Assembly (NCBI RefSeq): GCF_026127265.1
Contig: NZ_WWFG01000009.1
Coordinates: 1-64,000 of the forward strand
Direction of reading: 5' to 3'
Source: Nostoc sp. KVJ3
Lineage (GTDB): Bacteria > Cyanobacteriota > Cyanobacteriia > Cyanobacteriales > Nostocaceae
Length of the DNA stretch: 64,000 bases
The notes under the pieces were generated by a model. It was not told where the DNA came from. It did not search any database and saw only the letters and a list, made by a program, of their open reading frames with translations. Below, piece by piece: positions 38,145 through 47,475 of the stretch. A program made the position numbers and the translations under genes. Numbering within the stretch: position 1 is the stretch's first letter; the number at the start of each line of letters is the position of its first letter.

Positions 38145-38522
38145 GGCTGAGTGATTGGTTTTACAAGATTTTTTTCTTATCCCGGTTTTCTGTTCCGTTG
38201 ATACTCACACCCCTAATAAAACACTTATGTCCCAAAATTGTTATTCTGCTTTTTGGTCACTTATCATTCTGTTTCTGAAAATAATCACAGGCATACCCCC
38301 TCAAACCCACACAAGTTAAATTTGGTTGTATTTAGCTTGCCTAATGCGTGAGCTATCTGAGGTGGCATTGACACAAACAGAGCGATCGCCCGATGGTGTC
38401 GTCTACTCACGGGGAAAACAATAACACTGTGACCCCCCGTTGCTGGATAATGGTGTGTGGTATTGTCAAAGACCATTTTATGTACCGTAAGAATTAAGAA
38501 ATTTTCAGGCTTCCATCCTTCC

Positions 38523-38849
38523 CTATAGCGATATCACAGTTTCAGCAGATTCCCCCTGCGCGTGACGAGAGCGAAGATGCAAGGTAATTTCGGTATCGAG
38601 TCGCTTGAGGAAAATGAGGAGTTTGCCCTCGCTGAACCGTTGAAACTCTCCTTTCATTAAATGAGATACTTCTGGCTGGGGAATGCCAAGAAGTTCGCTG
38701 ATTTCGCGCTGTTTTAGGTTGCGTTGTTTCAAAAGGCGCAGTACCTGAATCCCTATCTTGCCCCGCGTAAAAAGTTCATTCGCATCCTCTAAACCGAGGT
38801 CAGCGAATACGTTGCCACTGCTTTCTTCAAAAATGGGTTCCTGCGTCAT
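38523..38849 (-). CDS. HigA-like XRE-family antitoxin, apparently orphan
   Basis: 108 residues beginning MTQEPIFEESSGNVFADLGL, followed by an XRE HTH (LKQRNLKQREISELLGIPQP, then EVSHLMKGEFQRF). This is the common cyanobacterial HigA2-like antitoxin that normally follows a Gp49/HigB-type RNase toxin. Here the 695 bp upstream on the same strand hold no toxin frame, so the pair is broken or the protein serves as a stand-alone regulator. It could also neutralise a chromosomal toxin. Confidence 0.8.
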   Translation of the reverse strand: MTQEPIFEESSGNVFADLGLEDANELFTRGKIGIQVLRLLKQRNLKQREISELLGIPQPEVSHLMKGEFQRFSEGKLLIFLKRLDTEITLHLRSRHAQGESAETVISL

Positions 38850-39544
38850 TGTTGTTCCTCGTCATCGTCCATTCTATATGAAATTTACTATAAAATAAGT
38901 CAGACGCTAGCATGAAATGTCCCATGCGCGACCTATGAGGTAAGTTTTATTTCTAGTTGGTTTCAGTCTAGATATGGTGCAGACTGCCGTTGATGGTTGA
39001 CCTGGGGTGAAAATCTGCTTGCGGGGCGGATCAAGATCCGCGTTGATATCATCATTTTATGTCTTATCGCATTTTAAATAACAACAACAACAACAGCGTA
39101 AATAATTTTAGGCATTTTGGAACGTTGTTAATTTATTATTTGTGTTGAATAAACAACGTATACATCGAGCCACTTTTTCTACGACATTAGTCAGTTTAGC
39201 AATCAGGACATCGTTGTAGAAATTTACCCGAAAATAGCAACGCTGTAGAAAATACTAACAACGTAAAATGCTTATTCTATGTAGATTGTAGATGCTGTAA
39301 ACGACATAAAGTATTGATATCAATTTCTCCTAAATCTGGTATTGCATCCAGCTTTCATGGTGCATTCCTCCACCTGATGAAGGGAATTAAGTAAAACTTA
39401 TCAATCAACGAGAGAATCAGGATCACAAGGGGAGCGATTGATAAGCCAGAGTTAAATGTGTGAAGTCGTTCACGAAACAATCACCTTTCCAGGGATAATG
39501 GAGTGTAATAGTAGAAATCTACTCATCACACACCTGTCCATTGT
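38850..39544. other. Non-coding region with a cluster of short related repeats ahead of a recombinase gene
   Basis: 695 bp without a gene. It holds a perfect palindrome GCGGATC-AA-GATCCGC (39026-39041). From 39081 to 39311 there is a family of related words: ACAGCGTA, AACGTTGTTA, AACAACGTA (twice), TCTACGACATTA, and the inverted forms CATCGTTGTAGAAA (39209-39222) and CAACGCTGTAGAAA (39238-39251). The words occur in both orientations. They could be binding sites for the recombinase encoded next, or origin iterons. Confidence 0.5.
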
Positions 39545-40401
39545 ATGAGAACGCTGACTGAGTTGGTTGAAGAGTGGTTGGACGTGCATCATGGTAAAAC
39601 AAGGGCTTCGTATCACAATACCATTCGCAAGTTCTTAACTTTTACCTGTGTAGACGCGATCGCTGAGATTCAGATCCGTCATGTTCGGGATTGGTTAGAT
39701 TTCCTGCAAGAGGCAGACACGACCAAGGTTAAGCATCTCAACATTCTCAAGGCGTTTTTTTCCTATGTGACCAGTTTGGAGAAACCGCCGATTTCTCGCA
39801 GTCCTATCCCCAAGCAGTTCAAGTTGCCCAAGCCGAAAGATACCTTGGTGGAGCGTATTCTTACACCGTCGGATGTGGATGCGATGATTGCAGCAACGAC
39901 TGACAGGCGCAATCGGTTAATTTTAAAAACTCTGTATTTAACTGGGATTAGGGTGTCTGAGTTGTGCGGGTTACGTTGGAAAGATGCGATCTCCAGTCGC
40001 GGGGGCGGTGGGCAGATTAATGTTTATGGCAAGGGGGGCGGACTCGCCGAGTCCATGTTCCCCAGGAGCTATGGGTGGAGTTAATGGCACTGCGTGGTGA
40101 GGCGTTGAAAGATGCGCCTGTGTTTGCCAGTGCTACGGGTAGACCTCTGGCCCCTTCCCATATTGACCGAGTGGTAAAAAGGGCGGCGGCAGCAGCAGAA
40201 TTAGAGAATGCCATGAATGTTTCAGCGCACTGGTTTAGGCACAGTCATGCTACCCACGCTTTGGATGAAGGTGTTCCAGTACATTTGGTTCAGGCTACTC
40301 TTGGGCATACAAGTTTGGATACCACGAGTAAATATCTGCACGTTAGCCCTGATAGGAGTTCTGGGGAGGTTTTAGTTAAGCGATGGTCTGAGCCATTTTA
40401 A
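39545..40401 (+). pseudogene. Xer-type tyrosine recombinase with a one-base frameshift
   Basis: Two overlapping frames (39545-40084 and 40075-40401) become one of 285 codons if the G6 run at 40033-40038 had one more G; the join then reads YGKGGRTRRVHVPQELW. The first part has the core-binding domain and TGIRVSELCGLRW (Arg); the second has HWFRHSHATHAL (His-x-x-Arg) and TLGHTSLDTTSKYLH (His, Tyr). Every catalytic residue exists, so a single-base sequencing error in a G run is as likely as a true mutation. It could act in plasmid dimer resolution. Confidence 0.8.
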
Positions 40402-40795
40402 TTAGCGATCGCTTTTCTCTTCAGTGCGGGACGCAATCGCCCAAACCGATTATCTGTCTGGCAAAGCCCAAGTTTGATATCAAAAAGGCGCTTTATTTTT
40501 CCATGTCTATAGGCTCAAATATACTGATAAGATGCTCAGGGGAATATCTCTCGTTGAGGTGCATCTAAGGCTTGGAGTAGGTAATCACAATTTAAAGTTT
40601 ACAGTTAATGGTGGTTCTTCCCTCCTTTTAATGCTAGATTCTTGAGTAATCCTTATTCGGCAATGGTTTAGCTTAAAAAGTTAAATTTTTGCTAAAAGTG
40701 TTGCCCAGTAAATTTACTGTTATATTTTTTTGCTTTTAAAATATTTAGAACAAAAAAGCAAAATTTCTTAGCATTATGGGGATGTGTACAGTTTT
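40402..40795. other. Intergenic region upstream of the VMAP operon
   Basis: 394 bp. A HIP1 octamer lies just after the recombinase stop. The last 130 bp are very AT-rich (TTACTGTTATATTTTTTTGC and similar) and should contain the promoter of the conflict-system operon. No gene or clear hairpin was seen. Confidence 0.45.
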
Positions 40796-42175
40796 ATGAG
40801 TGAAGACAAAATCAATGCAGAAGGGTCTAAAGGATTAATCAATAATCCCCAGGGGACTGTTCATCAACATTTTGGGAACCAAAATAGCCATTCCGCACAA
40901 GGCGATATAGCTTACCGGGATATTGATAAGCGTAATATTAACATTATTCAATTTATGGTTGGTAATTCAACTGACGTAGTTGCGGAGCAATTAATTGATA
41001 AATTGATACATATTATTGGACAAATAAAGAATACTGAAAGCATCCTAAAAGCATACCAAAAATCTTTGCCTGATGAAGCTAATTTATATTACGATGAAGA
41101 AAATAATATTGAAAAAATATTAGATCAAGTTAATGAATTTAGGCGACTGACAGAATTCTCAAAATATTTACAAAAAGATGAAAATCTTCCTCAAGCAATA
41201 CGCTATAAACTAAGCGAATTGCTTGATATATATACGCCAAAAAACGAATTAAAACAAAGAGAGTCCAAGTCCATTGCTTATAAAGAATCAAATAGGCTTC
41301 AATCTTATCTGTTAATTGTTATATCTCCTGATTATTATAGTCCTGATCAGTTTAATGTTAAGGGCTGGTTGATTCCAGACAATACAGTTCCATTTACGGA
41401 TTCTAATCGTTATAAACCCCTAACTCTTGATGATGAAAGCCATAAAAAATCCTATCTTTTTGAAGATGTATACAAATTACTGAATGATTTTCTCAGAATT
41501 AGTCTCGACAAGTATCTGCTACCGTTAGTAAATACGAATGATTTAACTTATGATTTAACTATTGAAATTTTCTTACCAAGTGAGCATATATGTACTGAAG
41601 TTGAACACTGGAGTATCCTAGATCGCAAGAATAAACAAATCCCTATTGGTACTAAATATCCAATTATTGTTCGTTCCTATGAACGGTTAAATCTTAATTA
41701 TTGTCGTGATTGCTTGAATGACTGGCGTAAGAATTGGAATAGAGTTAAAGACCTATTACAAATTACACCAACTCATGAAGAATTCGAGCATATAGAAGAA
41801 TTGCATGATTGTAACTGGGACGAAATTATTTCAAACTTTTTGCAAGAAAACGTAAAAATTGGATTCAAAGTAGGCTGTCCTGTCTCAGAAGCGAAGCAAG
41901 AAGATTTATTTAATGCTCTTGATGATGCTGCTGTCCCTATTGCCCTCTGGGCAAGGTACAAAGTACCGGATATAGACCATTCAACCGAAATTAACAAGTT
42001 GCTGACATCACGTTCATTAATGGAGCTACCTAGATATATTTATGAACAACGAGTAAAAACTTGTAAACCCAAGAACCCTCCAGAGAAGCATTTGGAATAT
42101 CACCTATCGCTTTTATGGGAAGATCCATATCGGTTGACTCCTGACGTAATGTTTGAACTGCAACCCCCTGGATAA
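40796..42175 (+). CDS. vWA-MoxR-associated protein (VMAP) with a C-terminal VMAP-C domain
   Basis: 459 residues from MSEDKINAEG (a GTG four codons upstream is an alternative). The N-terminal 35 residues carry a beta-type motif with VHQHFGN and GDIAYRDIDK that recurs at the caspase C-terminus. A helical region (about 45-145) follows. The rest matches the VMAP-C domain, ending with AALWARY-like AVPIALWARYKVPD, SLMELPRYIYEQR and the closing HLSLLWEDPYRLTPD. VMAP is the third member of the vWA-MoxR-VMAP NTP-dependent conflict systems, thought to link sensing to an effector. It leads the operon with MoxR 21 bp downstream. The family call is from motif recall. Confidence 0.85.
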   Translation: MSEDKINAEGSKGLINNPQGTVHQHFGNQNSHSAQGDIAYRDIDKRNINIIQFMVGNSTDVVAEQLIDKLIHIIGQIKNTESILKAYQKSLPDEANLYYDEENNIEKILDQVNEFRRLTEFSKYLQKDENLPQAIRYKLSELLDIYTPKNELKQRESKSIAYKESNRLQSYLLIVISPDYYSPDQFNVKGWLIPDNTVPFTDSNRYKPLTLDDESHKKSYLFEDVYKLLNDFLRISLDKYLLPLVNTNDLTYDLTIEIFLPSEHICTEVEHWSILDRKNKQIPIGTKYPIIVRSYERLNLNYCRDCLNDWRKNWNRVKDLLQITPTHEEFEHIEELHDCNWDEIISNFLQENVKIGFKVGCPVSEAKQEDLFNALDDAAVPIALWARYKVPDIDHSTEINKLLTSRSLMELPRYIYEQRVKTCKPKNPPEKHLEYHLSLLWEDPYRLTPDVMFELQPPG

Positions 42176-42196
42176 TAGAGAGGTAAGGATTAAGCT

Positions 42197-43249
42197 ATGA
42201 CAGACTGGAAAATTTTTCAAGGAAATACTACTCCCCACGACGATATTGATAACTTACCTTCTCCTCCTAATTGGCGTAAGTTTGGTTATTCAGTGGGAGA
42301 AAAAGAATTTGAGTTTGTTAATGTTGATCTTCAGAGTAGCAGCAGCTTAGAAACTCAAGAGCGCGGATCAAAGTTTCAAATTTCTTCTAATCAACCTGAG
42401 TTAGTTGATCTCATTAATGCGGCTCTTTATTTACGACGGCCTTTGTTAATTACGGGCAAACCAGGAACAGGTAAAACGTCTCTGGCTTATGCAGTTGCTT
42501 ATGAACTAAAATTAGGCTCAGTCCTTCTTTGGGCTATTAATACCCGTTCAACTCTACAGGAAGGGCTTTATCGTTATGACGCAATTTCAAGATTACAAGA
42601 TGCTCAAATTAAAGTTAACAAAAATCCACAACAGAATAGTCAAAATCTTCAGAATAAAAACGATTATCAAGATATTGGTTACTACATCCAACTGGGGCCT
42701 GTTGGTACAGCTTTATTGCCCTCTAAGCGTCCGCGTGTTCTCTTAATTGATGAGGTGGATAAAAGCGATATCAACCTACCTAATGACCTGCTGAATTTAT
42801 TTGAAGAGGGAAAGTATGAAATTCCAGAATTAACTCGCCTATCTAAACAAATAGATAAAGCTGAAGTGCGTACTGATGATGGTGGTAATGCAGTTATTAA
42901 ATCGGGTATTGTCCGTTGTTATGAATTTCCTTTTATTGTACTTACTAGCAACGGGGAACGTGATTTTCCGCCAGCTTTTTTAAGACGCTGTTTGCGGATA
43001 AATATAAAAGATCCTAACGAAACAGCCCTAACAGAAATTGTTAAATCTCATTTAGGAGATGAAGTTTTAGAAAAGGCGAAACCTCTGATTGAACAATTTA
43101 TCAATAAACGGAATCAGGGAAAGGGCGATTTAGCTACTGATCAACTGCTTAATGCTGTCTATTTAATTAATCAGAAATTGAATTTTGATGAAACTAACAA
43201 AGATAATCTAATTGAACTATTGCTAAAATCCCTAACCAGTGCGGAGTAG
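42197..43249 (+). CDS. MoxR-type AAA+ ATPase
   Basis: 350 residues. Walker A ITGKPGTGKTSLAY near 85-97. Walker B RVLLIDEVDKSDINLPNDLL near 180-199. Sensor/arginine-finger region FIVLTSNGERDFPPAFLRRC near 250-270, the typical MoxR pattern. MoxR proteins act with a vWA partner to remodel or activate other proteins using ATP. Here the partner gene starts 2 bp after this stop, and the VMAP gene is directly upstream, so the three are translated together. No anomalies. Confidence 0.95.
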   Translation: MTDWKIFQGNTTPHDDIDNLPSPPNWRKFGYSVGEKEFEFVNVDLQSSSSLETQERGSKFQISSNQPELVDLINAALYLRRPLLITGKPGTGKTSLAYAVAYELKLGSVLLWAINTRSTLQEGLYRYDAISRLQDAQIKVNKNPQQNSQNLQNKNDYQDIGYYIQLGPVGTALLPSKRPRVLLIDEVDKSDINLPNDLLNLFEEGKYEIPELTRLSKQIDKAEVRTDDGGNAVIKSGIVRCYEFPFIVLTSNGERDFPPAFLRRCLRINIKDPNETALTEIVKSHLGDEVLEKAKPLIEQFINKRNQGKGDLATDQLLNAVYLINQKLNFDETNKDNLIELLLKSLTSAE

Positions 43250-43251
43250 AG

Positions 43252-46200
43252 ATGATTGAAAAACTGATTGTTGCTCTCAACAGTAAGTTAAAACTCACAG
43301 GAGAAGAAATTGCTGATGCACTCTGGCTTGCACTCCATATACAGCAATCAGAGTCAGTATCGTCTTCTACTATCCAATCAAATCCAACTTTATTAAATGA
43401 TCCTGAAAAAGCTGACGATCCGTTGTTAAATCAGACACAAGACAATATTAAGTCTGATGTCTCATCATCTTCTCAAAAAAAATCACCTGAGCAAGAGCCA
43501 CAAGCTGATATTTGTACTCAAGAAAAAGACACATTTGGAAGCAACTCAGGAAATCTTGTTTTCAAAGTACCAAATGCGCGATCGGTTCGAGAACCTCTAA
43601 CACTGACACGGGCAATGCGTCCTCTCATGCGTCGGGTTCCCTCTAGTACAAATACTGTTCTAGATGAAGCTGCTACTGTCCAGCGAATTGCTGACGAACA
43701 AAACTGGATACCCGTATTGAAGCCAGCAATGGAACCCTGGCTAGATATAGCATTAGTGGTTGATGAAAGTACCTCAATGTTGATTTGGGAGCACACTATT
43801 GGCGAGTTTAAACGACTTTTGGAACACTATGGAATATTCCGTGATGTCCGAACTTGGGGACTGAAACCAGACGATAGGGGGCAAATTCAGATTCACTCTA
43901 GAATTAGTATCGCAGCAAGTAAGCAATGTTTGCGTAGTCCCAACGAACTGATCGACCCTAGTGGTCGTTGTTTAATTTTACTGGTCAGCGATTGTGTATC
44001 TGCCTTTTGGCACAATGGAACATTACTACCCATACTCAAACTTTGGACACAGAGCAATCCAATGGCGATCATCCAAATGTTGCCAGAATGGTTATGGGCT
44101 AGGACGGGCTTAGGTTTAGGAGCAGCAGTCCATCTCCAAGCTTTAGCTCCAGGTGTACCCAATCAGCAATTGATTGCCAGAGGTGTGTCCCGTCGAACCA
44201 GAGTTAATCTAGAAACAGGTATCAAAATACCTATTGTTACTTTAGAGCCAGATAGATTTACTGCCTGGGCGCAGATGGTGTCTGGCAAGGGTAATACCCG
44301 TTCTCCAGGTGTTGTGTTTGATCCGAATCGTGCAGCACCCAGCGAAAGTATTGAACGGCATAGTAGTCCAGCACCTGAAATTTCCCCTGATGAACGGGTT
44401 CAGCGTTTCCGCATTACTGCCTCTGAGATGGCACGCCGCCTAGCAGGGATACTGGCAGCAGCCCCAGTGATTACTTTGCCTATTGTGCGGATTATACAAG
44501 ATAGAATCCAAATCTTGCAAAAATCCCAGCAGGTTCACGTTGCTGAGGTATTTCTGGGAGGCTTACTGAAGCCATTATCAGAGATTAATGCAGATACAAG
44601 TGCGGATTATGTACAGTACGATTTCATCAATGGAGTGCGGGAAATCTTGCTTGAATCAGTTCCATCAAGCGAAATTGTTAATGTCTTAAATGAAGTCTCG
44701 AATTTCGTTGCTGACCGAGTTGGGCTATCTCCAGAGGATTTTGTAGCGGAGTTGAGGAAGCCGGGACAGGAGGGGAATGGACAATTTGCAATTCGTCCCT
44801 TTGCAAGAGTGACTGCTCAGGTGTTGAAACAGCTGGGAGGAGAATATGCTCGCTTTGCAGAAGAGTTAGAACAGGAAAATCAAATTGGCTCAGAGTCAGA
44901 ATTGGATTCAAAGCAGGTTAGTCCCCAAATATCGAAGCTTGATCTACGGGAATTTTTTCAGGCTAGCGATCCCAGCAGAACTCTGTTTGTCAACAATATC
45001 TCTGATGGCAAGTATTACATAGATTTTTCCTCAGTTCGAGGTGGTGATATTCTTGGCAAGCTGAAGCAGAAAATTACTTTTTTTAAACCCAATGAACCCA
45101 CCTGTACCTTATTTACTGGGCATATTGGTTGTGGTAAATCGACAGAACTATTACGGTTACAGGCAGAACTGGAAAAATCAGGCTTCCATGTAGTCTATTG
45201 TGAGTCCAGTGAAGACCTGGAAATGGCTGATGTCGATATAGCTGATGTGCTGCTAGCGATCGCTCGTCGTGTGAGTCAAAGTCTGGATAAAATTACTCTG
45301 GAGTCACCTAACAAGTTTAATGAGTTGCTCCAAGGTGCTTGGAAGGTCTTAAACTCCGAGGTGACGCGGGAAAAACTTAAGGTTCCGGTGCTTGGTGATG
45401 TCGGTTTATCGGCAGAAAAAGAAAAACTTTCTCTGTCTGTGGGCATTGGTGAAATCACCGCGAAGATGAAAAATGACCCAATGCTGCGAGAAAAACTCAA
45501 TCAGTACTTAGGACCGCAAAAAGTTAAGCTGTTAGAAGCGATTAATCAAGAATTATTGGAACCTGCGATCGCTAAACTCAAGCAGCAGGGTAAAAATGGT
45601 CTGGTGGTAATTGTCGATAATCTTGACCGCATAGATAATCGTGCCAAACCTTGGGGTCGTCCGCAGCAAGAATATTTATTTGTGGATCAGGGTGAGTTCT
45701 TGACCAAGCTGAATTGTCATCTCATCTACACCATGCCCTTGTCGTTGAAGTTTTCCAATGATTACGGAATGCTAACCCAGCGTTTCCCAGAAGATCCCAA
45801 GGTGTTACCAATGGTACCTGTGCAGTGGTCTGATGGCAGCGTTCATATACAGGGAATGTCACTCATGCAGCAGATGGTACTAGCAAGAGCTTTTCCTGAC
45901 ATGACACCAGAGGAGCGTTTAAATAAAGTTACCGAGATTTTTGATAGTGCTGCTAGCCTAGAGCGGTTATGTCAAATGAGCGGTGGTCATCTGCGGGATG
46001 TGCTGAGGCTGCTGAATACTTGGATTCAGGAAGAAATGACACTTCCCCTAACTCGTGAAACCTTAGAGCAAGTTATTCGTTCTCGGCGGAATGAAATCAT
46101 GTTACCGATTTATGAAGATGAGTGGCAATTGTTACGTCACGTCAAAGAAAGGAAAAAGGTAAGTGATGACCAGGGATATCAAAAACTGATTCGCAGTCGG

Positions 46201-46284
46201 TTTGTGTTTGAATATCGGGATGGTGGCGAGTCTTGGTTTGATGTTAATCCTATTTTGGCAGAAGCGAGAGAATTACAAATATAG
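43252..46284 (+). CDS. vWA-like protein fused to a P-loop NTPase
   Basis: 1010 residues. Residues 1-90 form a short helical head plus a low-complexity linker. A vWA-type domain of the SAV_2336-related kind follows (about 160-330) with LVVDESTSM, a MIDAS-like D-x-S-x-S, and LILLVSDCVSAFW. A helical middle with a regulatory look follows (about 390-560). The C-terminal third is an AAA/KAP-like NTPase: GHIGCGKSTELL near 622-633 and LVVIVDNLDRI near 784-794. The vWA part should bind MoxR. The fused NTPase gives the system a second switch, which is less common than a stand-alone vWA protein. 2 bp spacing to MoxR supports co-translation. Confidence 0.87.
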   Translation: MIEKLIVALNSKLKLTGEEIADALWLALHIQQSESVSSSTIQSNPTLLNDPEKADDPLLNQTQDNIKSDVSSSSQKKSPEQEPQADICTQEKDTFGSNSGNLVFKVPNARSVREPLTLTRAMRPLMRRVPSSTNTVLDEAATVQRIADEQNWIPVLKPAMEPWLDIALVVDESTSMLIWEHTIGEFKRLLEHYGIFRDVRTWGLKPDDRGQIQIHSRISIAASKQCLRSPNELIDPSGRCLILLVSDCVSAFWHNGTLLPILKLWTQSNPMAIIQMLPEWLWARTGLGLGAAVHLQALAPGVPNQQLIARGVSRRTRVNLETGIKIPIVTLEPDRFTAWAQMVSGKGNTRSPGVVFDPNRAAPSESIERHSSPAPEISPDERVQRFRITASEMARRLAGILAAAPVITLPIVRIIQDRIQILQKSQQVHVAEVFLGGLLKPLSEINADTSADYVQYDFINGVREILLESVPSSEIVNVLNEVSNFVADRVGLSPEDFVAELRKPGQEGNGQFAIRPFARVTAQVLKQLGGEYARFAEELEQENQIGSESELDSKQVSPQISKLDLREFFQASDPSRTLFVNNISDGKYYIDFSSVRGGDILGKLKQKITFFKPNEPTCTLFTGHIGCGKSTELLRLQAELEKSGFHVVYCESSEDLEMADVDIADVLLAIARRVSQSLDKITLESPNKFNELLQGAWKVLNSEVTREKLKVPVLGDVGLSAEKEKLSLSVGIGEITAKMKNDPMLREKLNQYLGPQKVKLLEAINQELLEPAIAKLKQQGKNGLVVIVDNLDRIDNRAKPWGRPQQEYLFVDQGEFLTKLNCHLIYTMPLSLKFSNDYGMLTQRFPEDPKVLPMVPVQWSDGSVHIQGMSLMQQMVLARAFPDMTPEERLNKVTEIFDSAASLERLCQMSGGHLRDVLRLLNTWIQEEMTLPLTRETLEQVIRSRRNEIMLPIYEDEWQLLRHVKERKKVSDDQGYQKLIRSRFVFEYRDGGESWFDVNPILAEARELQI

Positions 46285-46368
46285 CCATAATAATACAATC
46301 CAACGCAACAATAATTATAGACAATTAACAGAAAGTTAACACTACCTAAAATACGCAAAATATCAAGG

Positions 46369-47472
46369 ATGACTATAAATTTAGTAATCGAACGTTTTCA
46401 AACTATCTGGAATCAAATTCAAAAAACTCCGACCAAGATTCCAACCAGGGTAAGTATTCCCCGAAGTCACGTTGATAGCGGAACTGCTATGGGCGGCACA
46501 TTCCAGAACAATGCTCACTATTTTCAGGTACGAATTAATGAAATGTACTTAGCCAATAGCCGCGAGTGGTTTAGTAAATACGATCCACTAATCTTTGTTG
46601 TTTCAGAATTTACTTACGACAAGAAATTTGAAGCTGTACCCTTCATTGTTGGTCCGACGTTGATTGAAAAGTATGGACAAAAAGCCCCAACTGGGATGGT
46701 ATTTTCTAATACGCGGGTTGCAGGTGTGCATCCCTACCGAGGGGGACGACTAACACTGTCTATCATTCTTTGCCGTGTGCAGAAGGAGAACTATGCCAAA
46801 GGACTACTGCGATTAGTTGAAAATACTACCAAAATTATTGACTTCTCTACTGCACTTAGCACTTATATTAAATTAGGTGGCATTTTACTAGATGGAATTG
46901 AGACATTATTCGGGTTAGGTGGTACTGAATCCCTCATCGGTATTCGTCGGGAATTAGATCCAGATGCAGGAGATATTATGGAACCTGGATTCTTTGTATT
47001 GATTGATAAACCCGAAACTCAATTAGATACTAATCAGCTATGGGTACGGGATAACCAACTTGTTTACGGCTCAAGTCCATCAGAAGCCAAACCATTTCGA
47101 GAAGCTGACTATGTTCTCTATAGCATCGTTCAAACTTCTGAACGTCAAGATGAAACAACATTACCATTCTATCCATTATACGAACGGGTAAAAGAATCTG
47201 CATTCAACCCCAGTAAAAATAGCCCACCACAGATTAAGGCAAATCTGCTAAACCTTTATCAAACTTTATTTCTCAGTCCCGATCTTACTCCTATACAAGC
47301 TAGAAAGCTATTTAATAGCTATGTTGCAGAAATAAAAGAAATTTATAAAGAGGCGATAGGAATTGGTAGTTTAGGAACTGATGAATTTGATATTGGTGAG
47401 CTAGATGAGTCTGATGTTAGCAGTAATTTAGATAAAGTAGCCAAGATCCTTGAACTTGATCTGACGCTTTAG
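46369..47472 (+). CDS. Unrecognised protein of the conflict cassette, 367 residues
   Basis: Follows the vWA-NTPase gene after 84 bp in the same direction and stops 3 bp from the convergent caspase gene. The N-terminal 160 residues look like a mixed alpha/beta domain with conserved-looking runs (SGTAMGGTFQNNAHYFQVRI; SNTRVAGVHPYRGGRLTLS). A hydrophobic glycine-rich segment follows (LGGILLDGIETLFGLGG, about 166-182), then a second domain (GFFVLIDKPETQLDTNQLWV) and a helical acidic tail. I do not recognise a family. Its position makes it a candidate effector, sensor or modulator of the cassette. The glycine-rich stretch could insert into a membrane. Confidence 0.8.
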   Translation: MTINLVIERFQTIWNQIQKTPTKIPTRVSIPRSHVDSGTAMGGTFQNNAHYFQVRINEMYLANSREWFSKYDPLIFVVSEFTYDKKFEAVPFIVGPTLIEKYGQKAPTGMVFSNTRVAGVHPYRGGRLTLSIILCRVQKENYAKGLLRLVENTTKIIDFSTALSTYIKLGGILLDGIETLFGLGGTESLIGIRRELDPDAGDIMEPGFFVLIDKPETQLDTNQLWVRDNQLVYGSSPSEAKPFREADYVLYSIVQTSERQDETTLPFYPLYERVKESAFNPSKNSPPQIKANLLNLYQTLFLSPDLTPIQARKLFNSYVAEIKEIYKEAIGIGSLGTDEFDIGELDESDVSSNLDKVAKILELDLTL

Positions 47473-47475
47473 TAT

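Larger units (their letters stand above)
33054..38213. mobile_element. Complete Tn3-family transposon, 5160 bp, 5-bp target duplication
   Basis: Terminal inverted repeats start GGGGTGTGAGTATCAA and continue through GGAACAGAAAACCGGGATAAG, about 42 bp with one mismatch. The target duplication TAATA is at 33049-33053 and 38214-38218. It carries a tnpA, an HTH/zinc-ribbon gene, a divergent tyrosine recombinase and a CopG-like gene, and no cargo beyond these. It inserted exactly at the right edge of the 519-bp miniature element. A second copy of GAACAGAAAACCGGGATAAG lies inside the left end (33216-33235). Confidence 0.95.

Noticed and set aside
38285..38476. Minus-strand 63-codon frame after the transposon
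   Set aside because: No start signal, no recognisable product, and it contains a HIP1 site; a toxin partner for the HigA-like gene was considered but the sequence does not fit one.
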